IMG/VR virus record: IMGVR_UViG_3300025543_000207
Span: 1 to 24,448 of that record
Origin: a virus
Direction: 5' to 3' (one strand)
Length of the DNA: 24,448 bases
The position numbers and the translations under genes are program-made. Shown here piece after piece: positions 16,301 through 24,235 of this stretch. Under the pieces are notes generated by a model. That model did not search any database. It was given only the letters and a program-made list of their open reading frames with translations, and was not told the origin of the DNA. Position 1 is the stretch's first letter. The number at the start of each line of letters is the position of its first letter.

Positions 16301-19300
16301 GTCACCATTTAATAATTGGCTAACCTTTATTCCACCTACTAGCTATGGTAGAGACTACAACGTTTCTGCAAAAAGAGTTAGGTATGGTTGGAGAAAAAAA
16401 GGCTCTGTTGATGCAGATATAAACAACTGGATAGAATCAACTAACGTAAGCGATTCTGGAGGATTTAGAAGAAAATATAGAAATTGGAATCATGGTAATT
16501 TTTCTACTTGGAAAGTTTTAGAAAGTACGCCTGATACGGTGGTGCAAGATAGAGAATCTGAAGTTAATGGATTTGAAGGAATATTAGAGCAAGCTAAACC
16601 TGTACACTACAACTCTCCTACTAACGGTGGATATAGAACTTTTTTAACAAATATATACGGGCAGCAACCTACTGGAAGAACTCAACCTAAAACAACGTAT
16701 ACAAGTAATTTAGCTGGTACGCAACCATCTTACATGCATTTTTCTTTTTTAGGACCAGGTTATGAAGGCTCTTTGTTTGATCCTAGTCAAGTTCCAACAA
16801 CGGTAGGTTTGTACGGTGAAAACGCTATAGGAAACTACTTGCAAGGAATATGGGGAGGTGGAGCTTTTACCAATGAAGCTGGAACTAACTTTGGCTTGTC
16901 AAACATAAGATTCGTAGAGATGGAAGGGTCACTTCATCTAGACCAAAAGCCTTACACTTCTGACGGCGTATTAAAGCCTACTGCTTTAGGCGATGCTAAT
17001 AGCGAAGAGCTTACAGCTCCATCGACTTTAGAAAGATCTATACCTCCTCACGAAAACGCACCTAACGTTTATTTTGGTTATAATAAAACTGATGGCAATG
17101 AAGCGCGTCACAAAAATCAATGGCTTCCAGGTGGAGATCCTAATGGTGATGCTAAAGATATATATAACTTCGTTCAGGCCAACATGGTTTCAGGTAAAAA
17201 GTTTAGATTTAAAAACGACGACAGTAAAGAAATTTATACTATATTAGACGTAGCTACTAGATATGTTTATAATCACACTCCTTGGAAAGCTAGAAAAATA
17301 TGGAATGGCACTGAGTACGTTTGGGGTAATGATAGCGTAGAAGAGGCTGTAGCTGCTTGGGCAGATACTGCTGATGCTGACGGAAACCCGGACAATAGCG
17401 GCAACGAGTTTGCGGCTATGTTACAAAGATTAGAAGACTTTGGGGATAGGTCAAATAGAAGAACTACTTACGTTTTAGCTTTAGACAAGCCAGTTCAAGG
17501 AAAAAGTTACAATCCTGTTTTAGGCGCAGATACTCAAGGTAGTCAAGTTTTACCAGACGCACAAGCTTTTTCAGATATAGAGTTTGTTTATGATAATCCT
17601 ATGGTTTTAACTGGAGAGGTATTAAAAGATCCAGCTGTATGGGAAACTGAACCTAAAAATAACGATGAGCTTGACGTTTACTACGAGGCGTCTAACGCTA
17701 TACCCACAAAGCTTAATAAAAATAATCTTGATTTATTCGCTCCACAAGGAACCAGAATAGAGTTTCCAAACATGGACAATAATGTTATAAAACATGATTA
17801 CGATGTTTACTTACGTAGGTGGAATGGCCCAATGTCAAGTTACAATGACGAGGTTATACAACTAGAAGTAAGAGCTTTAAGTGGTGGTGACACAGGTTTT
17901 AAGTGGTTTTCTGGAGATACTAATATTGATTATGGTAATCAAGAAGTTAGGTTTTACAGACAAGACGGTAGCTATACTACAGCTACAACAGCTAACGTGC
18001 AGATAGAGCAATTCTACATAGACAGTAACAACATGACCAATGGGGATGGTGATTATTGGAAAGCTAAAAACACAGCCGCGTATATATTTATAAAAAATAT
18101 TATAGACCCTACAAAACAAGTTGGATTAAATTGGTTTAACGCTTTTACCTTTACAGATGGTGTTGAATCTAATAGAATTAGAGACGACTTCAACGAAATG
18201 ACAATATCTAACGGCGCTAGAGTTTCTACCACGCTAGACGAGCCTTATAAAGAAGAAGTAAAGAAAAATAGTTTAATATACTCAGGAATATACAACTCTA
18301 ACTCTAAGCAGAATAGTTTAAATGAGTTTATCACTGCAGAAAAAATAACTAAAGACTTAAATCCTACTTATGGTAGTATTCAAAAGCTGTTTACTAGAAA
18401 TTCAGACTTAATTGCTTTTTGCGAAGACAGGGTGGTTAAAATATTAGGTAACAAAGACGCTTTATACAACGCTGATGGTAATCCTCAGTTAATAGCTTCA
18501 AATAGAGTTCTTGGCCAAGCAACACCTTTTGTTGGTGATTTTGGTATATCTAAAAACCCAGAGTCTTTTGCTAAAGATTCTTATAGGGCTTACTTTGCAG
18601 ACAAGCAAAGAGGAGCTGTATTAAGACTTTCTATGGACGGCTTAACACCTATATCAGAAGCTGGCATGGGAGACTGGTTTAAAGACGAGCTTACTGTTAA
18701 TGGCGTAAATATTATAGGAAGTTTTGATGACGACGCTAGAGAGTACAATTTAACTATAAAAGAGATTATACAGGATAATAAAATACAAAATAATACTTTT
18801 GATTATGGATCTGAATCGTCTTTGGTTAATATTGTAAATCAAGAAATATGTAGAAACCCTAATATGTCTGGTGGTGCAGAATATACACCAGTAGATCTTG
18901 CCAACGACATATACTATGGTGGTCCTGGTGCTGATTCTAGCCTAGGTGTTAGTTTAGGCTTTAAAATATACCCTAAAGCTCCTATTAGAAATAGATCTAT
19001 AGGTTATACATCTATAGTTAGAAACTGGCCGGCTATACCGCAAGGATCTATAAGATCAGCAGCGGCTGGTGTTGATCCAATACCAAGTTCAGATATACCC
19101 GCTTGGGCTGAAGTTATTCACGAGGTTGCGGGTACAGACGTGTGGAGTATTACCTCTGGCACTGGAAATAGATTTTATAAAGGTGAGCAGGTTTTAGGTG
19201 TTATGAACCCAGGTCAATGGGAGACTAGCGTTGATAATAATGGAAACACGGTTGAGTGGTATAATTTCGTTCAAGGCAACGATCTTATAGTAAATCCAAT

Positions 19301-21503
19301 TTATGACAACGCTGTTGAAGGCGAAAACTCTTATACTGGCTTAACGCCAACAACATACATAACCACACCAAGTGGAAGTGCTTTACAGCCTTTCAATCAA
19401 TACACTGAAGCTAGTACTGTTAATGGCGTAATTCCCGCTGATAATAATAGAGGAGTTCTTATTCAAAACAATGGAACTGCTGAAGGTAGTTTTTACTTTC
19501 AGCAAGCGTTAAATAATAACAGCAAATATGTTGTTGGTAATTGGTATTGCGTTGACGTGTATTTAGATTCTAGTTATTCTAATAATGCTCTAAACAATCT
19601 TTTAATACCTGGTGTATTAGGAGCGGGCAGCGGTTTAGATAGCGCTTATGGAACAGATCATACGCAAAATAACCCTGGCTATCCACCATATCACTTTGGA
19701 AAAATTGGTGGATCAGCTACAGCTGGATTTAACAAGTCTATAGTGTTAATGCCTGTAACAAATAACGAGTGGCCTCTTGGAAGTGGACAAGAAGTTTATA
19801 GAGCTATATTTCAATACAACGCCCCTGAAGATGTTCAAGCAGCACAAGGTCAAAACTTTATATTACAAGCTTGGAACGCAGACTGTTTAGTTAATCTTAT
19901 AATGCTTTACGACATAACAGAGCAAGCTACCATGACTAAACCTACAAACTGGAATGTTATAGATGACGCTTGGGTTAGTGAGCATGCTATGCATGAATTT
20001 ATTACGGCGCAAACTAATTATAACCTTGAGCCAGAGTGTTACTTTAGACATAATATGCTCTGCTGGAATACGCAAAGAGCTAGCCATGTTTATTGGAGAG
20101 ACGGTCATTATAGTGGTTCTGGTCTATTAGATTCAACAGAAGAATCTTACAGCGGATATTTACTTAACTTTACTATAGAAAATAATCCAGACTTTGATAC
20201 CTTTGAAGGAAAACTAAGAATTAGAGTTACAAACAGATGGGACGATCAAAATAACTCTTTAGACGGGGCGTACATTAGAAATATAGATATTCCTGGCGAT
20301 TATTCTATATTAATGAATTTTAACTCTGTAGATCCAACTATAATATCAGCGCCTGAAGGCTCTGAAGTTTACGGCGTAGCATTTGCTAATCAAAATGATT
20401 ATAGTCAAACTGAAGGACATAGAAGTAACATAACAATATTTCCAGAAAACGGTGGGTGTACAGGATCTTTAAGTAGTATATCTTTAATTGACGCTACACA
20501 ATATTACGAAGGTGGAGGTGTTGATTCTTGGGCTATAACAGGTTATGATAGATCAGCGTTTGACTATATATCTTGGAATGAAGAAAACTTAAACTTAGTA
20601 TTTAACCAGGCGCCAATAACTCAGCAAGACATAAACACAGGCGTAGAATCTAAAGTTCAGGTAGAGCAAAGGGTTGGTAATATTGAGTCAAACTCTAATG
20701 TTACGCTTGGCTTTAGTTTAACTGAATTAACTGGATCAATTAAAGTTTATTATTACAACAGCTTTAATAAAGGTTTTTCTTTGGTATTTGACAGCAGTGG
20801 TGTTGTTTCCACAAATGTTTTATTAAATCAAGATAGACCTGGAGACGCTTTAATAAACACTTTAGTCATTAGTGCTAACGAAGATAATACTAGCTGTGCT
20901 ATAGATGATATAGTTTTATTTAAAAGAGCTGACCAAGGATTTAAACCAAAGACGGTGAGCTATAGCGAAGAAGTTAAAGGTTGGACTAGTTTAAAATCTT
21001 TTCATCCAGAAAGTGGTTTAAGTGTTGCTAGACAATACTACACAATTAATAATGGTGAATTATGGCAGCACCACGCAAATGAAGTTAGAAATAACTTTTA
21101 TGGAAACCAATACGACAGCCATGTTACTTTTGTTATGAACTCTGAGCCTTCTACAGTTAAAAACTTTAGAGCATTTAGTTATGAAGGAACGCAGGCTAAA
21201 GTACACGAGTCCCAACAACAACTTTTAGGGCAAGACGAAAACGGTAATAATGTTTACGCTAGCTCTGCAGATAATTACAACTATAGCTCTAAGCAAGGTT
21301 GGTTTGCTGAAGATATACACACAGACATTCAACATGGCTCTATAAAAGAGTTTATCAAAAAAGAAGGTAAGTGGTTTAATAATATAAAAGGAAAAAACAC
21401 TGGCGATTCTGTAACTATTGAAGAAGTAGGATCTTTTAGTTTTCAAGGCTTAGGTTTTGTTAGCTCTATAGAGCCTTCTGTCGATATTGCACCTGTGGAA
21501 TAA
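13302..21503 (+). CDS. Giant muzzle/tail-nozzle protein, crAss-like, with inserted beta-sandwich domains
   Basis: A 2733-residue protein that fills a third of the window. N-terminal KMNKDLDERLIPNGQYRDAL (12-31) is the signature of crAss-like muzzle (older name 'stabilisation') proteins, which form the tail barrel below the ring proteins and gate DNA exit. Further conserved blocks are WETEPKNNDELDVYYEASNA (from 1447), the core NSLNEFITAEKITKDLNPTY (from 1671) through ADKQRGAVLRLSMDGLTPIS (from 1766) and DDDAREYNLTI (to 1819), and the C-terminal SYSEEVKGWTSLKSFHPESG (from 2553) with YEGTQAKVH. The last two blocks are normally nearly adjacent; here about 730 residues of beta-rich domains lie between them. 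The insertion includes three carbohydrate-binding-like units (about 2030-2220, 2247-2400 and 2407-2545). No signal peptide or coiled coil is seen. Base use does not change visibly at the insertion. Confidence 0.8.
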   Translation: MAEIKNTFSQGKMNKDLDERLIPNGQYRDALNVEITSDGESAETGSAGTISNIKGNIPLENVVPSDKCVCVGSVADEKNNKLYWFIKCQGFPQVGDTAFPNRDAIIEYDTVSKESTFLITDLRSTYTNSLGSTVKPILNFSGKKITAISIIDQYLVWSDGETEPKKINIEKAREATIKENKGINGRGSISHHSYLYVDGIGTGQYLQEENITVIKKKPLSAPRYSIVSAKNKQYDPNLSPILRKEAIFEKIFPRFCLRYKYQDGEYSAFGPWTNVIFNPEFVGDYSVINAYTAKEPYNAAMVNTISKINFYGLVTPDMPKDVVQIDILYKQENSTVVHNVGSIKNTDSEWFEDGNWFKLEGLANYDAYNPTTKGVFTVDTENIHAALPENQFLRVWDAVPRKAQAQEVIGNRLVFANYTEGYDMVFNNSDFKPKVLGSFEPRQVEAEIFRDTGAFGTSFNLSVLEGTYVQTLETYATPGVEEENDAVSSYVYVNTIDPSSPLSYSYAGYRGAGLPTLKSQRDYQLGVVFGDEYGRETPVFTSDLATIKVPWEGTYGKSASTSLSITASLGNTPPSWASYYKFYIKQSSGEYHNMVMDKIYRPALSYPDDDKNLDHVWASFASSDRNKVEVGDFITIKKIVNQLATQIEKENKYKILDISNEMPESIAYEYNNLGNFDNVGDSLTDEETGSNNPIFPSNPASNEDSRIDRITDTIEIDKINWLNRGGSALTKEAIDDYTEFNPDIYISWKRKTSNASVHSNRYKVTSVTFKSNKYLLKLSSFIKEEDAKIAANNSSDLTVASAVLGGSLTTDLLTFRVEKKQKKTKESFDGRFFIKIASDYVLQTYLLSEFSETNTDYYIGGSQKLFYLADEAVTDYNAQNGIVNSENSGEITSYHDDADVSSPSDIHSGGSLTNLKSEWQSLMDDPNFGWRKTGSSSASGNGGFFIDAMYFAAVNSDQQNYYAKYSGQGWTGNPRTYYPEIEWGRVIDYNTSDTDAPDLESPFNNWLTFIPPTSYGRDYNVSAKRVRYGWRKKGSVDADINNWIESTNVSDSGGFRRKYRNWNHGNFSTWKVLESTPDTVVQDRESEVNGFEGILEQAKPVHYNSPTNGGYRTFLTNIYGQQPTGRTQPKTTYTSNLAGTQPSYMHFSFLGPGYEGSLFDPSQVPTTVGLYGENAIGNYLQGIWGGGAFTNEAGTNFGLSNIRFVEMEGSLHLDQKPYTSDGVLKPTALGDANSEELTAPSTLERSIPPHENAPNVYFGYNKTDGNEARHKNQWLPGGDPNGDAKDIYNFVQANMVSGKKFRFKNDDSKEIYTILDVATRYVYNHTPWKARKIWNGTEYVWGNDSVEEAVAAWADTADADGNPDNSGNEFAAMLQRLEDFGDRSNRRTTYVLALDKPVQGKSYNPVLGADTQGSQVLPDAQAFSDIEFVYDNPMVLTGEVLKDPAVWETEPKNNDELDVYYEASNAIPTKLNKNNLDLFAPQGTRIEFPNMDNNVIKHDYDVYLRRWNGPMSSYNDEVIQLEVRALSGGDTGFKWFSGDTNIDYGNQEVRFYRQDGSYTTATTANVQIEQFYIDSNNMTNGDGDYWKAKNTAAYIFIKNIIDPTKQVGLNWFNAFTFTDGVESNRIRDDFNEMTISNGARVSTTLDEPYKEEVKKNSLIYSGIYNSNSKQNSLNEFITAEKITKDLNPTYGSIQKLFTRNSDLIAFCEDRVVKILGNKDALYNADGNPQLIASNRVLGQATPFVGDFGISKNPESFAKDSYRAYFADKQRGAVLRLSMDGLTPISEAGMGDWFKDELTVNGVNIIGSFDDDAREYNLTIKEIIQDNKIQNNTFDYGSESSLVNIVNQEICRNPNMSGGAEYTPVDLANDIYYGGPGADSSLGVSLGFKIYPKAPIRNRSIGYTSIVRNWPAIPQGSIRSAAAGVDPIPSSDIPAWAEVIHEVAGTDVWSITSGTGNRFYKGEQVLGVMNPGQWETSVDNNGNTVEWYNFVQGNDLIVNPIYDNAVEGENSYTGLTPTTYITTPSGSALQPFNQYTEASTVNGVIPADNNRGVLIQNNGTAEGSFYFQQALNNNSKYVVGNWYCVDVYLDSSYSNNALNNLLIPGVLGAGSGLDSAYGTDHTQNNPGYPPYHFGKIGGSATAGFNKSIVLMPVTNNEWPLGSGQEVYRAIFQYNAPEDVQAAQGQNFILQAWNADCLVNLIMLYDITEQATMTKPTNWNVIDDAWVSEHAMHEFITAQTNYNLEPECYFRHNMLCWNTQRASHVYWRDGHYSGSGLLDSTEESYSGYLLNFTIENNPDFDTFEGKLRIRVTNRWDDQNNSLDGAYIRNIDIPGDYSILMNFNSVDPTIISAPEGSEVYGVAFANQNDYSQTEGHRSNITIFPENGGCTGSLSSISLIDATQYYEGGGVDSWAITGYDRSAFDYISWNEENLNLVFNQAPITQQDINTGVESKVQVEQRVGNIESNSNVTLGFSLTELTGSIKVYYYNSFNKGFSLVFDSSGVVSTNVLLNQDRPGDALINTLVISANEDNTSCAIDDIVLFKRADQGFKPKTVSYSEEVKGWTSLKSFHPESGLSVARQYYTINNGELWQHHANEVRNNFYGNQYDSHVTFVMNSEPSTVKNFRAFSYEGTQAKVHESQQQLLGQDENGNNVYASSADNYNYSSKQGWFAEDIHTDIQHGSIKEFIKKEGKWFNNIKGKNTGDSVTIEEVGSFSFQGLGFVSSIEPSVDIAPVE

Positions 21504-21521
21504 TTTTAATAAAAAAATCAA

Positions 21522-22754
21522 ATGGCTTTAATAAACGAAATGGAAATAAATACTGACGCTATACCATCTACTGGTAGCACTAGGTATTTTAAAGTGACGG
21601 GTGATGACGGCGCTAAGTTTATGATTCAAGTCGTAACTTCTGAAGGTGTTTTTTATAACTTTGTTACAAAAAAATTTACTGCTGAAGAAGGATTTAATTC
21701 TAACCACAATCAAATAGTGACATTAAGCGGTGAATACAATTCATCTATACATTTCCCAAGCAACGCTACAACCACATACAGCATTTTACTTATAACAAAT
21801 GGATTTGATACTACTATAAGAAATAATACTAGAAAAGTTAGTGTCAAGAAAATAACACAAAGTAGTCAAACAACGGTTACACTTGCTTTTTCAACAGACA
21901 ACACAGATAAATACAACTCAACGCCAGCTGCCGCCAGTGTATTATCAAGTGGCACGCCAGGTGTGTTTTCAAACGTTGAGGTAACAAACGCGAGCACTGT
22001 AACCAATGCTGATAACGATACTCATGGAAGTGGATTCACACCATTAAGGTTTGATAGAGATGGAGTGATAACGTTTAGTGGTGATAGTATATGGTATTAT
22101 CAAAAAACAGCAGTAGTAAGCAGTGATAGTTCTAGCACTATATTAAGTTTAGATACTGTAGAGGGAATAGCTGTAGGGTCAGAAATAACTTATGTTACAG
22201 GAACTACGCCACCTGATTTTACAACTGTTGTTAAAGCAATAGATACAACCTCTAATACATTAACGTTGTCTAGAGCACAAGCATTTACTAGCGGTAATAC
22301 TGTTACTATAAGATCTTATGGATCATCTTTAATAAATCAAACTAGTGGTGCAAACTTTAAATTTGGTAGTGTTAACGGTGTTGTGAGTAAACTTACATAT
22401 TTAGGGTATACAACAAGGGGCATAACAGACGGTAGCAATACTATAAACTTAAACGGATCAAGAGGTTTAGGTAAAGGCGCTCAAATAGCCGCGTCAGGCT
22501 TAAACAGATCAAACTCTGGAGATACAATAAGGTCAGTGGTGCTTAGTGAAAACGAAGGAAGTATCGTCGTTGGTGACGGTGACGCTGGAACTACTGGTGA
22601 CTTGCAGTATCTATCAGATAACATTAAGATTACTACAAATTCTATTAATAGTTTAGATATAAATTATTTTTTAACCATAGTTTCATATCCTTCGTCAGAC
22701 GTAACAATAAATCTTAATTTAGATAAAATATTAATACCTCAAGCTATATCATGA
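21522..22754 (+). CDS. Beta-rich virion-associated protein, possibly tail or fibre-related
   Basis: A 410-residue Ser/Thr/Asn/Gly-rich protein with regular short strands (YFKVTGDDGAKFMIQVVTSE, TTYSILLITNGFDTTIR, SSSTILSLDTVEGIAVGSEI). The segment TVEGIAVGSEITYVTGTTPP, then VKAIDTTSNTLTLSRAQAF is the small beta-barrel repeat seen in tail and baseplate-associated proteins of marine phages. No membrane segments or catalytic motifs are visible. It begins 18 bases after the muzzle stop and overlaps the next gene by 4 bases (ATGA), so the two are probably made together. A surface or tail appendage role is inferred. The exact function is not recognised. Confidence 0.6.
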   Translation: MALINEMEINTDAIPSTGSTRYFKVTGDDGAKFMIQVVTSEGVFYNFVTKKFTAEEGFNSNHNQIVTLSGEYNSSIHFPSNATTTYSILLITNGFDTTIRNNTRKVSVKKITQSSQTTVTLAFSTDNTDKYNSTPAAASVLSSGTPGVFSNVEVTNASTVTNADNDTHGSGFTPLRFDRDGVITFSGDSIWYYQKTAVVSSDSSSTILSLDTVEGIAVGSEITYVTGTTPPDFTTVVKAIDTTSNTLTLSRAQAFTSGNTVTIRSYGSSLINQTSGANFKFGSVNGVVSKLTYLGYTTRGITDGSNTINLNGSRGLGKGAQIAASGLNRSNSGDTIRSVVLSENEGSIVVGDGDAGTTGDLQYLSDNIKITTNSINSLDINYFLTIVSYPSSDVTINLNLDKILIPQAIS

Positions 22755-23098
22755 TAATAAACATTTCTTCAGAAATACAAAATAGTTCTATAGCTGTTGG
22801 CGATGTAGTTTACGCTTCATCGGTTAGCACTATAAAAAACGGTTTACAATACTATGGTCAAGATGGTTCCACACCTAATAGAGTTGGAAAAATAACATCT
22901 ATAGGCTCTAATTTTATAGAAGTGCAAGACGAGTCTTTAGTGCCAGCTGAAGGAGATTTTTTAATGTTTTCAAAAGACAACTCTGTAAACGAGTCTAGTT
23001 TAAAAGGGTATTACGCTAGTATAACAATGAAAAATGATTCAACAGATAGAGTAGAGCTTTTTGCTGTTAATGCTGTAGTTCATGAAAGTAGTAAATAG
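22751..23098 (+). CDS. Small virion protein, 'GYYASITMKN ... ELFAVNAVVHESSK' type
   Basis: A 115-residue protein. The N-terminal 70 residues form a small beta barrel (VGDVVYASSVSTIKNG, VGKITSIGSNFIEVQ), like the repeat in the preceding protein. The C-terminus KGYYASITMKNDSTDRVELF followed by AVNAVVHESSK is a widespread ending in marine phage structural proteins of both podo- and myoviruses (recognised from memory). Its role is unknown; a small tail or baseplate-like subunit is likely. The start overlaps the previous stop as ATGA, showing translational coupling. Confidence 0.65.
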   Translation: MIINISSEIQNSSIAVGDVVYASSVSTIKNGLQYYGQDGSTPNRVGKITSIGSNFIEVQDESLVPAEGDFLMFSKDNSVNESSLKGYYASITMKNDSTDRVELFAVNAVVHESSK

Positions 23099-23130
23099 CG
23101 CGCTTAAAATGTGACTATATACACTATAAT

Positions 23131-23146
23131 AGAATTAAATTAAATA
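23131..23146 (+). promoter_or_regulatory. A/T leader, type B, with a weak TATAAT-like element before it
   Basis: The string AGAATTAAATTAAATA ends at the ATG of the GNAT-like gene and repeats the leader of the gene at 1431. Just before it, TATAAT (23125-23130) lies 15 bases downstream of TTAAAA (23104-23109), a poor sigma-70-like match. A partial direct repeat ACTATA-tac-ACTATA overlaps it. A promoter is possible but weakly supported. Confidence 0.35.
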
Positions 23147-23566
23147 ATGAGTGAACAAGTTACATTTAGAACCTTTAAAGAAGGTGATTACGAAATGTGT
23201 TGTGACTGGTGGAGATGGTGGTGGAAAGAAATACCGGTAAAAAGAAAAGTTTTACCAAATGATGAAAGATGTTTCGTAATAGAAAATAATAACATACCTG
23301 TAGCTGCGGTTTTTTTATATGCAGCAGTAAATCCAGAGGTAGGTTATCAAACATGGTTAGTATCTAATCCAGAGTACAAACAAAAAGATAGAAGAAAAAT
23401 GCTAGAGTTGCTAGTAGCAAACGTGGCAAAGGAAGCGAAAGAAACCTGGGGTATGTCGATGTTATTTACAGTGTGCGTAAACAAGCACATGGAAAATATA
23501 CACGAAAGCCAAGGTTGGTTTATAGAACGATCAGCGCCTTGTTACGAGGCGTTCAAATACTTATAA
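23147..23566 (+). CDS. GNAT-like protein of the marine phage type
   Basis: A 139-residue protein with the strand-helix order of a GNAT acyltransferase: N-terminal strand VTFRTFKEGDYEMCCDWWRW, hairpin CFVIENNNIPVAAVFLYA, strand TWLVSNPEYKQKDRRKMLEL leading into the cofactor-binding helix, strand MLFTVCVNKHMENIHESQGW, and a final strand. Phages from seawater often carry this kind of protein beside genes for internal virion proteins, with the same 'W[IL]VSNP.Y..KDR' segment. The canonical acetyl-CoA loop (R/Q-x-x-G-x-G/A) is not present; the site reads KQKDRRK, so catalysis is uncertain and it may be a structural relic. A Trp cluster (DWWRWWWK) near the N-terminus is striking. It is followed 1 base later by the ejection-type gene. 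Confidence 0.65.
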   Translation: MSEQVTFRTFKEGDYEMCCDWWRWWWKEIPVKRKVLPNDERCFVIENNNIPVAAVFLYAAVNPEVGYQTWLVSNPEYKQKDRRKMLELLVANVAKEAKETWGMSMLFTVCVNKHMENIHESQGWFIERSAPCYEAFKYL

Positions 23567-23567
23567 A

Positions 23568-24221
23568 ATGGGTAGAGCAGCACAAAGAAGAACAGAGCAA
23601 CAAATTACAGGCGCTACAGAAGCTCAACTACAAGAGCAGCGCGCATTTCAAGACAGACAAAGACAAGTTTTAGATGCTCAAAGAGCACAATACGAAAATT
23701 TTGAATTTACAAATCCTTTTGCTGGTATGGAAAATACCATGGAGGATTTACAAGTCAATACAGCGGCAGCTGATTTTCAAGCAGAACAAGGTAGACAACA
23801 AAGAGCAAACTTATTAAGTGGGCTAAGAGGAGCTGCTGGAGGTTCTGGTATCGCAGGTTTAGCTCAAGCATTAGCTAATCAAGGAACTCTGCAAGCAAGA
23901 CAAATATCTGTAGACTTATCACAACAACAATCAGCAAATCAAAGACTTGCAGCTCAGCAAGGCATGCAACTACAACAATTAGAAAGACAAGGACAAGCCG
24001 GTGTTCAGCAAGCCTTAGCTAGTAGAGAAGCTACATTGCTAGGTATGGAAATGGGTGAAATGGCTGGCGCTAGAGCTGGAGTGCAATCAGCTTACGCAAA
24101 TCAAATGGCTGGACTTGGAGCTATCTCAGGTATGGAAAACGCTCGTATGGGTATGTATGGGCAAATAATAGGCGGAGTGGCGCAAGGTCTTGGTTCTGCT
24201 TTCACAGGTTCATTCGCATAA
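23568..24221 (+). CDS. Ala/Gln-rich internal virion (ejection-type) protein
   Basis: A 217-residue protein rich in Ala, Gln, Gly and Met. It has an N-terminal charged helix (TEQQITGATEAQLQEQRAFQ), then NTMEDLQVNTAAADFQAEQG, the glycine turn LSGLRGAAGGSGIAGLAQAL (82-101), long Gln-rich helices, and a small-residue C-terminus (GQIIGGVAQGLGSAFTGSF) that could enter membranes. The 'LRG.AGGSGIAGLAQA' block is typical of an internal protein found in many marine phages. It probably travels inside the capsid or tail and is ejected with the DNA, like P22 or T7 ejection proteins. In crAss-like phages, 'cargo' proteins occupy this part of the genome. The ejection role is inferred. Confidence 0.65.
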   Translation: MGRAAQRRTEQQITGATEAQLQEQRAFQDRQRQVLDAQRAQYENFEFTNPFAGMENTMEDLQVNTAAADFQAEQGRQQRANLLSGLRGAAGGSGIAGLAQALANQGTLQARQISVDLSQQQSANQRLAAQQGMQLQQLERQGQAGVQQALASREATLLGMEMGEMAGARAGVQSAYANQMAGLGAISGMENARMGMYGQIIGGVAQGLGSAFTGSFA

Positions 24222-24235
24222 AACAAAAAAATAAA

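Noticed and set aside
23104-23130. Sigma-70-type promoter TTAAAA-15-TATAAT
   Set aside because: The -35 is poor and the spacing short; in such A/T-rich sequence a TATAAT is expected by chance, so it is only mentioned under the leader entry.
23473-23673. Plus-strand frame of 66 residues across the GNAT-like and ejection-type genes
   Set aside because: It overlaps two better-supported genes in another frame, and its composition looks like out-of-frame reading.
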